In this document: piece after piece, positions 8,014-16,774 of the stretch | How positions within the stretch are numbered: position 1 is the first letter of the stretch | Layout: each line of letters begins with the position of its first letter | Assembly (NCBI GenBank): GCA_947501475.1 | Contig: CANMWA010000014.1 | Span: 85,746-149,745, forward strand | DNA length: 64,000 nt | Direction of reading: 5' to 3' | Source of the DNA: an uncultured Aquimarina sp. | GTDB lineage: Bacteria; Bacteroidota; Bacteroidia; Flavobacteriales; Flavobacteriaceae | Notes under the pieces: generated by a model | Database searches by the model: none | What the model saw: only the letters and a program-made list of their open reading frames with translations | What the model was told of the DNA's origin: nothing | Translations under genes and position numbers: made by a program

Positions 8014-10251
8014 ATGCAAAACAAAGAAGAGAACAAAAAGAAAATTGCCATACTAGGTAGCGGTATGTCATCACTTACAGCGGCTTATGAGCTTAGTTCC
8101 TACCAGAACTGGCAAGATCATTATGATATCACTATTTATCAAATGGGCTGGAGACTTGGAGGCAAAACAGCCACGGGTAGAGGTCCAAACGAAAGGATTC
8201 AAGAACATGGTATTCATATCGCTCAGGGATGGTATGAAAATGCCTTCCGTCTGATACAGGACTCTTATAAAGAATGTGAAAAACATAATCTTATGCCCAA
8301 TAGTCCTTTTAAATCATGGGAAGATGCTTTTGATCGCGAAGATACCACACTACTCACCCACTTTGATCCTAAGACCAATCAATGGATCAAAAAGAATATT
8401 ATTTTTCCATCTAATGAGTATATACCTGGTCAAGGTGGTCCCTTACCATTTTCTGCCATTGTTCACAAAGCAGTGGGGCTGATCCTTGAAATTTTGTTTG
8501 GTACAGATCCAAATAAGGATAATCTAGTGAATATGGCTTCTGGATCTGCTAAAGCGATTAAAACACCAGAACATCATCCGCTTTGGGCAAGTTTTAAATC
8601 TAAATTTGAAGCGTTTGTAAAAGACAAAGTTTTTAAGAATGAGGGCGAAAAGTTGTTGAATTACGTAGCTGAATTAGTTCAGAACCTAACCAATGAGAAT
8701 CACGATCATGCACAGCGAAAAGATCATCACTCCCTGATCAAAGAACTGCTCGACTTACTTTCTAAATGGGTGGGCAATCTCATTGATTCTATAACAGAGC
8801 ACAATGAGTATTTTTATTGGTTAGCCGTGTTTGTAGAATTCGGAATTGTGAATATGAAAGGGACATTTGAAGACGTATATAACCCAGAAACTCATGAGTT
8901 GGATTATGAGCGGATCAATGATTTGGATTACCGCGAATGGCTCAAAAAACATGGTGCCAGTGAACGATTGTTGAGTTCTGCGATGGTTAGATTTTTGTAT
9001 ACCGGAACATTTCACAACCTAACAGGGCCTGATCAGCAAGGTAGTCTTGCTGCTGGGGTTGGGCTTCATTTTCTAACAAATTCTGCAGGCTACAAAGGAT
9101 CTTTTGTATGGAAATTTAAAGCAGGAACTGCAGATACAATGATCACTCCAATATATTTGACACTTAAAAATAGAGGGGTAAAATTCAAGTTCTTCCATAA
9201 AGTTGAACAGGTACACTACTCTGATTCTGGAGACATAGAAAAAGTATCTATGGCCGAACAGGTTACCTTAAAAAACGGCACCTACAACCCCACCTATACA
9301 TTTAAGGGTCTCGATGTATGGCCTGGGGACCCGCTTTATGACCAAATAGAGGATCAACAAGCCAAGGCGCTTAAGGAAGGGCAATATGATCTTGAAGAAT
9401 CCTGGTGTGGTTGGAAAAATGTAGGTCAGATTTCTTTAGAAAAGGGTAAAGATTTTGATTATGTGATTTTAGGAATTCCTATTGATGTTTTGGGTGGTGA
9501 TCAAGGTATTTGCAAGGAGATTATTGATAAGAATGAAGCATGGCAGAACATGTATAATCACGTTAAAAGTATCCCTACGATGTCTATGCAATTATGGATT
9601 AAACCTACGCTAAAAGAGTTAGGTATGAATTTACCAGATTGGGGTTTTCCCGAGGGGTCATTACCCAACTTAGTTACTTATGCTAATCCTCAGTATTCAT
9701 TTATAGATATGTCACAGGTGATGCCCTATGAAGATTGGAAACAGGATAAACCTGGTGTTTTGATATACTATACAGGATCATTTTTGGATCCTGAAGTGAT
9801 CCCTCCTTTCTCAGATGATAACTACCCTCACGAACAATTAGAACGTATTATGCGTGTTTCAGAACAATGGCTGAGAGATAAAATGGGTTGGTTTTTCCCG
9901 AATGCCACTACCTTGGAGTATCCTGAAGGAATGAAGTTGGATGTGATCCACGATTTTTCAAAAACTGCCAAAACTGACTATGGTAGACTAAAAACCCAAT
10001 TTTTTCGAGCCAATGTAAACCCAACGGATAGATATACATTATCGCTTCCTGGGTCAAACAAATACCGCCTTAAAGCAAATGAGTCTGGCTTTGATAACCT
10101 TATCATCACCGGTGATTGGATTAATTTTGGTGTCAATGTGGGGTATTATGAGGGCGCTATCGTTTCTGGCCTTCAAGCGGGTCAGGTATTACGTGATAAA
10201 CTTGGATTGTCAAGCGAAACAGAGATTTTTAGTGGGGTAACATTGAAGTAG
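8014..10251 (+). CDS. Large FAD-dependent amine oxidase/desaturase-like oxidoreductase
   Basis: A 745-aa cytoplasmic flavoprotein. The N-terminal Rossmann motif ILGSGMSSLTAAYEL (Gly15-Gly17) binds FAD. It is followed by the GWRLGGKTATGR segment near 46-57 that is typical of amine-oxidase/phytoene-desaturase folds. The C-terminal FAD motif is ITGDW with VGYYEGAIVSGLQAG near 700-735. It is longer than ordinary family members (about 450-550 aa) because of an inserted, mostly helical region at about 150-290. The substrate cannot be read from the sequence. A preceding unrecognised gene is co-directional. A strong bidirectional terminator follows at 10281-10314. Confidence 0.82.
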   Translation: MQNKEENKKKIAILGSGMSSLTAAYELSSYQNWQDHYDITIYQMGWRLGGKTATGRGPNERIQEHGIHIAQGWYENAFRLIQDSYKECEKHNLMPNSPFKSWEDAFDREDTTLLTHFDPKTNQWIKKNIIFPSNEYIPGQGGPLPFSAIVHKAVGLILEILFGTDPNKDNLVNMASGSAKAIKTPEHHPLWASFKSKFEAFVKDKVFKNEGEKLLNYVAELVQNLTNENHDHAQRKDHHSLIKELLDLLSKWVGNLIDSITEHNEYFYWLAVFVEFGIVNMKGTFEDVYNPETHELDYERINDLDYREWLKKHGASERLLSSAMVRFLYTGTFHNLTGPDQQGSLAAGVGLHFLTNSAGYKGSFVWKFKAGTADTMITPIYLTLKNRGVKFKFFHKVEQVHYSDSGDIEKVSMAEQVTLKNGTYNPTYTFKGLDVWPGDPLYDQIEDQQAKALKEGQYDLEESWCGWKNVGQISLEKGKDFDYVILGIPIDVLGGDQGICKEIIDKNEAWQNMYNHVKSIPTMSMQLWIKPTLKELGMNLPDWGFPEGSLPNLVTYANPQYSFIDMSQVMPYEDWKQDKPGVLIYYTGSFLDPEVIPPFSDDNYPHEQLERIMRVSEQWLRDKMGWFFPNATTLEYPEGMKLDVIHDFSKTAKTDYGRLKTQFFRANVNPTDRYTLSLPGSNKYRLKANESGFDNLIITGDWINFGVNVGYYEGAIVSGLQAGQVLRDKLGLSSETEIFSGVTLK

Positions 10252-10280
10252 AAAGATGTACCACATTTACAGTAAAAAAA

Positions 10281-10314
10281 AGAGTCGATTAAATTTTTTA
10301 ATCGACTCTTTTTA
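10281..10314. terminator. Bidirectional intrinsic terminator
   Basis: A 13-bp perfect stem AGAGTCGATTAAA/TTTAATCGACTCT with a 3-base loop, A-rich on the left and T-rich on the right. It sits between the convergent FAD oxidoreductase and esterase genes and serves both. Confidence 0.9.
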
Positions 10315-10326
10315 TATACCTACTTA

Positions 10327-12531
10327 TTATTTAATAATTAATTTTTTCGTAATACCGTTGTCTCCTTCAGATTGGATTTTAACCACATACACTCCAGAGC
10401 TTAAAGATAAATTGCGAGCAGAGAAATTATTTACGCCAGAACTTAATCTGCCTTCGTATTTTCTTTGACCTAGTATAGTATAAATACTAACCATTATGTC
10501 TTTAGCATCCTTAGAGTTTATATGAAGTGTAAACTGGTCGCTAGTTGGGTTAGGTGTCATTATAATAGCGCCTATACCTTCATCTTCGTTACCAAGTAAA
10601 GATTCCTTACTATCTAATTGTGCAATAATTTCTTGAGCCGATAAAGATCCATTACAAGATCCTTCATATATTTTCACATTAGAGAATATAGAGTTGTTTC
10701 CTGAACCGCTGTCATTATCATTTATAAATACTAACCTGTCCATAGACCCTGTATAGAAATTTCCGACAGGAATTACATAAGTAGTAGTACCCCCTGCATA
10801 GTTATCAAAATTAGTTACCCCATAATTTTGGGTACCATGTACTTTGAAATAACGTGACGATGTTAACGAATTGTCGTTCTCAAAACCTATGCCATGGATC
10901 TCTCCTTGTGATGTACTACTGAAATCAAATTCTATAACTGTATTTGCTGTTACAGTATATGCAAGAGCAATTTCTTTCCAGGTATTACTCTGCATTGATA
11001 ATCCTGCTCCGCCGTTTACGATTGAGGTAGTACCTCCTCTATCTTGATTAGAGAAAGGGTTTATTTGAAAATCATTAAAACTTAGAGCAGTACAATCTGG
11101 ATCTGGACCACCAGTATCATTTTGAATAGAAACAGCATCTATAGCAATATCACTTTGCCATCCACTGTTACCTGATCCTGTAACAACATTAAATCTAAGT
11201 TGTACGCTAGCATTACCGGCATATGCAGCAAGATCAACATCAGCTGCATTCCAGGTATTACCTTGTGCTCCATTTCTACTAAATACAGGTGTCCAAGCAC
11301 CATCATTATCAGTCCTAGCCTCTACAGTTAAACTATTGATTGCACTACCAAACATATGATATTGGAACGTAAGTGTGGGTAGAGTTAAGCTACTAAAGTT
11401 AAGACAGGGTGAATTAAGGATTGCTCTTTTGTTAGGGAATCCACTACCGTTTCCAGAAGCTTCTACATATAGATAGAAATTACCATCAGCACCATTAGAT
11501 GGTCCTGTTTGATTAGAAGGAGTACCTCCAGAATCTCTTGTCCAATCTATATCATCTCCAGAAGTTGCATTTGACCAATCACCAAGATTAGTTTCAAAAC
11601 TTTCACTGAATGGAAAAGAAGCCACATCTCCTGAACAAGTATTTGATGGAGGTGGCGGAGGTGGTGGAGAACCTATTTCTCCATCGATATCAAATCGAGA
11701 AAAGAAGTTCCAAATTTCTTGAGAAGTGTTTACATTTCCTCCATTCCAACTATGTGCTTTTCCTTGAACTCTAATAAATTCTGCGGTTACGCCATTATCA
11801 CCATTATCCCAAATAGAACGTGTAGATCCGCCTCCTAATTGAATAACTTCTGGTGTAGCATCTCCATTGTTAGAAGCTGACCAGTATTCCATAACATCTT
11901 GTATTGGTTCATTAGATGCATTACCATTTATAGCAATAACACCATCATTAGTGCCTGTTATTTGTAATACAGCAGTTGGATGTTGTGGTTGACATTGCCC
12001 TCTGTCTATCCATATTCTTGTCATACTTCCTGCTACAGAAGCCACAGCCGCAATTCTTGGACTTAATTCACAAGCTAATCTATAGCTAAAAAACCCACCA
12101 TTTGAAAAACCGGTTGCATAAATACGTTTAGTATTAATATTATATTCACTTTCTATTTTATCAATTAAAGCGTTTGAAAATCCTAAATCATCTTCGTTAC
12201 CTCCAAAATTATTGTTTATTGCCCAACCAGCAAGAAAACCTAAACCTTGAGGTGTAACGAATATAAATTGATTGTCTTCAGCTAATTGCTGAAAATTACT
12301 TTGGTTGTATTGTGTATTAATGTTGTTTGTAAAACCATGGTAATTTAAAATTAACGGAGCAGGTTTATTAGCATCATAACTTGCTGGAATATAAAGCCTA
12401 TATTGTCTTGTTTTTCCATCATGTTGTAATGTTGTATTAATAACCTGCTGTGCATACGTAGCGACAGTAGTTATAAATGTAATGACTAAAAGCCATAAAG
12501 ATTTTTTGGTAAGCCTAAGTTGAGTTTTCAT
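10327..12531 (-). CDS. Secreted T9SS esterase with MAM-like and carbohydrate-binding-like domains
   Basis: A 734-aa secreted multidomain enzyme. Signal peptide 1-28. Residues 32-285 form an LpqC/PHB-depolymerase-type esterase (CE1-like) with NYHGF near 63-67, nucleophile elbow GFSNGG (Ser143) and catalytic His in KAHSWNGG near 273. A Pro-rich linker follows, then a MAM-like domain (FPFSESFE to about 475), a second beta-sandwich module at about 480-625, and a C-terminal Por sorting domain of about 80 residues beginning MTPNPTSDQF. By family knowledge such enzymes remove feruloyl or acetyl groups from plant or algal polysaccharides. The MAM module is very similar to one in the M14 peptidase at 56564-59815. 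Confidence 0.9.
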   Translation of the reverse strand: MKTQLRLTKKSLWLLVITFITTVATYAQQVINTTLQHDGKTRQYRLYIPASYDANKPAPLILNYHGFTNNINTQYNQSNFQQLAEDNQFIFVTPQGLGFLAGWAINNNFGGNEDDLGFSNALIDKIESEYNINTKRIYATGFSNGGFFSYRLACELSPRIAAVASVAGSMTRIWIDRGQCQPQHPTAVLQITGTNDGVIAINGNASNEPIQDVMEYWSASNNGDATPEVIQLGGGSTRSIWDNGDNGVTAEFIRVQGKAHSWNGGNVNTSQEIWNFFSRFDIDGEIGSPPPPPPPSNTCSGDVASFPFSESFETNLGDWSNATSGDDIDWTRDSGGTPSNQTGPSNGADGNFYLYVEASGNGSGFPNKRAILNSPCLNFSSLTLPTLTFQYHMFGSAINSLTVEARTDNDGAWTPVFSRNGAQGNTWNAADVDLAAYAGNASVQLRFNVVTGSGNSGWQSDIAIDAVSIQNDTGGPDPDCTALSFNDFQINPFSNQDRGGTTSIVNGGAGLSMQSNTWKEIALAYTVTANTVIEFDFSSTSQGEIHGIGFENDNSLTSSRYFKVHGTQNYGVTNFDNYAGGTTTYVIPVGNFYTGSMDRLVFINDNDSGSGNNSIFSNVKIYEGSCNGSLSAQEIIAQLDSKESLLGNEDEGIGAIIMTPNPTSDQFTLHINSKDAKDIMVSIYTILGQRKYEGRLSSGVNNFSARNLSLSSGVYVVKIQSEGDNGITKKLIIK

Positions 12532-12754
12532 TTTAATGATTTTAAGATTAATTAATCTATCTAAAAAAATAAATAGAGGTTATAATGTTTAAAAAAAAAC
12601 GAAATTCATAATTTACTATAATAATTTAACAGATTTATTAAATAAATATCAATTTTAAACATGATAAATTATAGAATTAATAAAAAACATTTACAAGGAT
12701 TAGCCTAAAAACAAGACAATGTTTTATATCGATAGTAGTTTCGTTTCTAGGTAG

Positions 12755-12762
12755 TATATTTG
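12755..12762 (+). promoter_or_regulatory. Bacteroidota -7 box
   Basis: TATATTTG matches the TAnnTTTG consensus exactly and lies 41 bases before the ATG of the helicase-like gene at 12804. Confidence 0.5.
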
Positions 12763-12803
12763 CCTTATAATAGTGCACTAAACCTGTCATCTCTTTAATT
12801 CCT

Positions 12804-13415
12804 ATGCCTTTTAAAAAATTACATTCTGATATACAAGAGAAGTTAGAGTATCTTGAAATAATAACACCTACTCCATTTCAGAGTAAGAGCATTCCTGTAA
12901 TAAAAAGTGGTACCAATGTCTTTTGCACAGCCCCAAAAGATAGCGGAAAAACGACTACACTTATACTTACTACCTTACAAAAATTAAAATGCGAAGCAGT
13001 TGGAAATGCCCCAAGGGCTGTAGTTCTTGTAGAAAATAAGGAAAGAGCCATAGAATTATATGATTCTTTTTTAGCATATACTAAACATAATTCGCTACGA
13101 GTTTATGTAGGATATGAACAGCTTCATGTTGATGTGCAAAAATCAGAAATCTTTATGGGTATAGACATTTTTATTTCTACGCCTAAGTCAATGAATAAGT
13201 TGTTTTTGTTAAATGGAGTAAACACTGCTCAATTGCAGCTATTTAGTATAGACGATGCAGAGTTTCTAGTTCAAAAATTAGCATATACTGCTCTAATGTC
13301 GATTACTCAAAGTATTAAAAAATGTCAGTATGTAATATACTCAGAAAAAATGCACCCAAAACTAAAACGCTTTGAGTCCTTTTTTATGGAACACTCCAAG
13401 GTAGTCTCTACTTAG
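12804..13415 (+). CDS. Stand-alone DEAD-box helicase RecA1-like domain
   Basis: A 203-aa protein that covers only the first RecA domain of a DEAD-box helicase. It has a Q-motif-like TPFQSKSIP at about 22-30, a Walker A variant APKDSGKTT at about 43-51 and an ISTPKS motif Ib equivalent. Motif II reads IDDAE instead of DEAD, and the SAT motif III is replaced by YSEK. The C-terminal helicase domain is missing and nothing similar follows, so unwinding activity is doubtful. A regulatory or RNA-binding role is possible. It is 25 bases upstream of thiE on the same strand and has its own -7 box. Confidence 0.75.
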   Translation: MPFKKLHSDIQEKLEYLEIITPTPFQSKSIPVIKSGTNVFCTAPKDSGKTTTLILTTLQKLKCEAVGNAPRAVVLVENKERAIELYDSFLAYTKHNSLRVYVGYEQLHVDVQKSEIFMGIDIFISTPKSMNKLFLLNGVNTAQLQLFSIDDAEFLVQKLAYTALMSITQSIKKCQYVIYSEKMHPKLKRFESFFMEHSKVVST

Positions 13416-13440
13416 AAATCCCCTAACCAAAAACTAGGAC

Positions 13441-14085
13441 ATGATTATACCTAAACTACATTATATATCCCAGGGAAGCTCTCTAAAAGAACACCTGGTA
13501 AACATTCAAAAAGCGTGTACATCTGGCATAGAATTAGTGCAATTGCGTTTAAAAAATGTTTCAGAAAAAAAAATCTTAGCGTTAGCCAATGAAGCTAGAG
13601 AAATCACCTCTCATTTTCAAACCAGATTAATTATTAACGATCATTATAGAATAGCAAAAGAGGTTAAAGCAGATGGTGTTCATTTAGGAAAAACAGATGC
13701 CTGCCCTACTATAGCTAGAAAGCATTTATACACTTGGCAAATTATTGGCGGAACAGCAAATACTATACAAGATTGCGAAACATTAATTGGTAAAGAAGTC
13801 GATTATATTGGTTTAGGACCCTTTAGAGTTACAACAACCAAAGACAATTTGAGTCCGGTTTTAGGTTTAAACGGGTATACTGCAATTACAGAAGCCTTAA
13901 AAACCGAAACACCAATTATTGGTATTGGAGGCATAACCACAGAAGATGTTACAGAGATATTAAAAACAGGCATTTCTGGAATTGCTGTATCTGGAGAAAT
14001 TACCCGTAATTTTAATACCATAAGAACATTTAGCCAATTACTAAGCGCATCTTCAACAGAAGAGCAACGCCATACGTTTAAATAA
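13441..14085 (+). CDS. thiE: Thiamine phosphate synthase
   Basis: A 214-aa TIM-barrel enzyme of normal ThiE length. It joins HMP pyrophosphate and thiazole phosphate to give thiamine phosphate. Visible motifs are QLRLKN near 32-37, INDHYRIA near 61-68, VHLGKTD near 74-80, the phosphate loop IIGGTANT near 101-108, DYIGLGPFRVTTTK near 121-134 and GIGGIT and GIAVSGEI at the C-terminal phosphate-binding end. It is separated from any thiCGH operon in this window and follows a helicase-like gene, so it is a free-standing copy here. Catalytic residues look intact. Confidence 0.92.
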   Translation: MIIPKLHYISQGSSLKEHLVNIQKACTSGIELVQLRLKNVSEKKILALANEAREITSHFQTRLIINDHYRIAKEVKADGVHLGKTDACPTIARKHLYTWQIIGGTANTIQDCETLIGKEVDYIGLGPFRVTTTKDNLSPVLGLNGYTAITEALKTETPIIGIGGITTEDVTEILKTGISGIAVSGEITRNFNTIRTFSQLLSASSTEEQRHTFK

Positions 14086-14240
14086 AAAAAGTTATACCAT
14101 TATTGGATTCTAAACTCTTGTAGCTACCACTTCTTTTGCATAGACAGATTATTAATTTTTTTGCTTTAGAATCAAAAGAACAATACTATTTATAATTATA
14201 TATATCAGTACTAATCACTTTATATGGTGGTATGAATCCT

Positions 14241-14248
14241 TATATTTG
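14241..14248 (+). promoter_or_regulatory. Bacteroidota -7 box
   Basis: TATATTTG matches TAnnTTTG and lies 27 bases before the TTG start of the Crp/Fnr regulator at 14276, which supports that start. Confidence 0.5.
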
Positions 14249-14275
14249 TACGTTCAATCACTATGATTAAAAGAC

Positions 14276-14845
14276 TTGCAACAGATAAAAGCTTACTTAG
14301 ATCAAATCGCTACCATATCTACATTAGATTGGGATTTTTTTACTTCAAAATTAGAGCGTCGCGTTATCCCGAAAAAAGCAATTTTTTTAAAACTTAATGA
14401 GATAGAAAATCATATCTCGTTTATTGAATCTGGGGTTGTACGTTTATACATTCCTAAAGAAAACCCAGAAAAAGAAATCACCTTTGGTTTTAGTTTTAAA
14501 GACCAGTTTATTAGTGCCTATGATTCTTTCTTAACACAAAAACCGTCAGCATATCAATTGCAGGCACTTACAGAAACGACTATTTTAAGTATTACTTATG
14601 ATGATTTGCAGGCGGTTTATAAAACTACCCAAATCGGGAACCTTATTGGTAGATTGACAGCAGAACGACTTTTTTTGATAAAATCTAAGCGTGAACAAAA
14701 CTTATTAAATCTTACAGCAGAGGAACGCTATCTAAAATTGTTTAAAGAACGTCCAGAACTCCTAAAAGTGATTCCACTAAAATACATCAGTTCTTATATT
14801 GGTGTTACAGCACAAGCTTTAAGCAGGATTAGAAAACGGTTGTAA
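14276..14845 (+). CDS. Crp/Fnr family transcriptional regulator
   Basis: A 189-aa protein with an N-terminal cyclic-nucleotide-binding-like jelly roll at about 20-115 (HISFIESGVVRLYIPKE, EKEITFGFSF) and a C-terminal winged helix whose recognition segment is YISSYIGVTAQALSRIRK at the very end, which is typical of the short Bacteroidota members. There are no Cys ligands for an Fe-S cluster and no full cAMP-binding motif. The start is TTG: the reading frame is closed by TGA at 14264 and contains no ATG before the domain. It lies just upstream of a fatty-acid desaturase, which it may regulate. Confidence 0.88.
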   Translation: MQQIKAYLDQIATISTLDWDFFTSKLERRVIPKKAIFLKLNEIENHISFIESGVVRLYIPKENPEKEITFGFSFKDQFISAYDSFLTQKPSAYQLQALTETTILSITYDDLQAVYKTTQIGNLIGRLTAERLFLIKSKREQNLLNLTAEERYLKLFKERPELLKVIPLKYISSYIGVTAQALSRIRKRL

Positions 14846-14893
14846 TACGCATTTAATTGATTTAGGTTCATTGTTTTGCTCATAACATCAAAT

Positions 14894-14901
14894 TATCTTT
14901 G
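14894..14901 (+). promoter_or_regulatory. Bacteroidota -7 box of the desaturase gene
   Basis: TATCTTTG matches TAnnTTTG, with a TTTTG -33-like element about 15 bases upstream. The ATG at 14913 follows after 11 bases. Confidence 0.5.
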
Positions 14902-14912
14902 TAAAAAAAGTT

Positions 14913-15653
14913 ATGACGATAGTTATTTTCGTTTTAGTGCTTTGGTATGGAAGCTTGTTTTTTCAATCTTTCTTTTTGCATCGTTATGCAGCACATCAGG
15001 TATTTACCATGTCAAAAACAATGGAACGTATTACCTTTATTTTAACATGGGTTTTTCAAGGTTCAAGTTATTTAAGTGCTTATGGTTATGGAATTATGCA
15101 TCGTATGCATCATGCCTATACAGATACAGAAAATGATCCACACTCCCCTTCTCATGATGCCAATTTATTTGCAATGATGTGGAAAACAAAAACGATCTAT
15201 CAAGATATTAATAAACAACGTATTGATATTGATCAGCGTTTCACCAAAAACGTTCCGCAATGGAAAGGATTTGATGCATTTGCGAGTTCTCGCTTTTCTA
15301 GATTGCTTTGGATTACAGCTTACATTTTGTTTTTTGTATCCTTTGCAACCGCTTGGTGGCAATGGTTATTATTACCTATCACCTTTTTAATGGCGCCTAT
15401 CCACGGTGTGATCATTAACTGGTTTGGGCATATTTATGGTTATGTAAATTATAAAATGAAAAACACAAGTAAAAACCTTTTCCGTTTTGATTTTTTAATG
15501 ATGGGTGAAGGCTATCATAATAATCACCATAAGCATGCAAGTAGAGCAAATTTTGGTGTGAAATGGTATGAAATTGATATCACATATTTGATTATTAGAC
15601 TATTGGCTGTTTTTGGTTTTATTCGGTTGAAAACAATTACAGCTAACGATTAA
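14913..15653 (+). CDS. Acyl-CoA/acyl-lipid desaturase (fatty acid desaturase family)
   Basis: A 246-aa integral membrane diiron desaturase. The three His boxes are present: HRYAAH at 23-28, HRMHH at 63-67 and HNNHHKH near 198-204. Four hydrophobic membrane segments surround them. It should introduce a cis double bond into saturated acyl chains, keeping membranes fluid, and is a delta-9 type by its short length and box spacing. It has its own -7 box and follows a Crp/Fnr regulator. It is convergent with the AraC gene at 15697. Confidence 0.9.
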   Translation: MTIVIFVLVLWYGSLFFQSFFLHRYAAHQVFTMSKTMERITFILTWVFQGSSYLSAYGYGIMHRMHHAYTDTENDPHSPSHDANLFAMMWKTKTIYQDINKQRIDIDQRFTKNVPQWKGFDAFASSRFSRLLWITAYILFFVSFATAWWQWLLLPITFLMAPIHGVIINWFGHIYGYVNYKMKNTSKNLFRFDFLMMGEGYHNNHHKHASRANFGVKWYEIDITYLIIRLLAVFGFIRLKTITAND

Positions 15654-15696
15654 TAATTGCTTAAGTTTTTATTGAATACAAAATAGAAGTATTTGT

Positions 15697-16752
15697 TCAA
15701 GTAAAATGATTTTTCTTGTATAAAGAAGGCGTTGTATCTTCAAATTTCTTAAAAGCACTATTAAATGATGACAAACTACTAAAACCTGTATCAAAAGCAA
15801 TTGAAGAAATCGTATAGTTCTTAGTTTTTACATCTAATAGCATCTTTTTTGCATCTTGAATTCGATAATAATTTATAAAATCATTAAAATTTTGATTCGC
15901 ACATTGGTTGATAATTTCTGAAGTCTTTTGTGAACTTTTACCTATTAATTTACTTATACTAGAAAGTGATACATCGGATTCAAGATATAGTTTTTCTTCA
16001 GTAACTAATTTTGATATTTCATTAAACAACAATTTGTTGTCATTTACTTTAAAAACGTTTCCATCAATATCAGTAATTTTTAGTTGAAATACTTTAAAAC
16101 TTAAAAAGTAAACTACTATAGAATACATAATAGGACCAACAATATAAGGAACTGCGCCTTCAATAATATTTAAAAAATAGGAGATCCAAATAATTATAAA
16201 ACCAATAATTAATACTTCTAACCATTCAATTATTGCTTTTTGAAATTTTGTTTGCAAAGTATCTTTAAAGTATTTTTTTACTTTTTGTAATAATTTACCT
16301 GAAATAAAAATATAGAATATGAAATGTAAATAAATAAAGATAAGAATACTCCCAAATATAATAACAGCCGTTTTATTATCTGAATCAAACCAGTTTTTGG
16401 TTACAAAAAAACTAGCAAAAAACAGTACAAAAAATGGTGTTACTTCTATAAAATAATAACGTGGCAACTTAAAATTTATACGTGTCATCCCTATAACATA
16501 CCACCGCAACAAAGGGCCTATTAGCAATAGAAAAGATAATCCTAAAAAGATAAATACAGGCTCTAAATCGCTTCCAAAATTTAACATAACGGATTTACCG
16601 ATTCTAAAAGCCATGAAGACTAGAATTAATGCCAGTAAATAATTAGTTAATGTTTTTTTCTTTTTAAAAAAACATAAGTAAATCGCAAATGCAACTCCAT
16701 GTAAAAGTCCTGCACTACTTATAATAACGAGAAGTATATCTAAAAAGCTCAA
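15697..16752 (-). CDS. Membrane-anchored AraC family transcriptional regulator
   Basis: A 351-aa protein with about seven membrane helices in residues 1-215 and a cytoplasmic AraC DNA-binding domain at about 250-345 (ISKLIGKSSQKTSEIIN as first HTH, FDTGFSSLSSFNSAFKKFEDTTPSLYK as the second, shown here in parts). This is the common Bacteroidota design in which a membrane sensor is fused to AraC HTHs. The stop of the DJ-1/PfpI gene (16775) lies upstream on the same strand, so that gene probably shares its transcript and may be a target or co-regulated partner. Confidence 0.9.
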   Translation of the reverse strand: MSFLDILLVIISSAGLLHGVAFAIYLCFFKKKKTLTNYLLALILVFMAFRIGKSVMLNFGSDLEPVFIFLGLSFLLLIGPLLRWYVIGMTRINFKLPRYYFIEVTPFFVLFFASFFVTKNWFDSDNKTAVIIFGSILIFIYLHFIFYIFISGKLLQKVKKYFKDTLQTKFQKAIIEWLEVLIIGFIIIWISYFLNIIEGAVPYIVGPIMYSIVVYFLSFKVFQLKITDIDGNVFKVNDNKLLFNEISKLVTEEKLYLESDVSLSSISKLIGKSSQKTSEIINQCANQNFNDFINYYRIQDAKKMLLDVKTKNYTISSIAFDTGFSSLSSFNSAFKKFEDTTPSLYKKNHFT

Positions 16753-16774
16753 ATAACTATTTTTTCAAATATAA

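Noticed and set aside
14185..14250. Possible fourth copy of the R1-R3 repeat
   Set aside because: Only the GTGGTATGAATC block agrees; the core and spacing are not convincing, and the region is a normal promoter.
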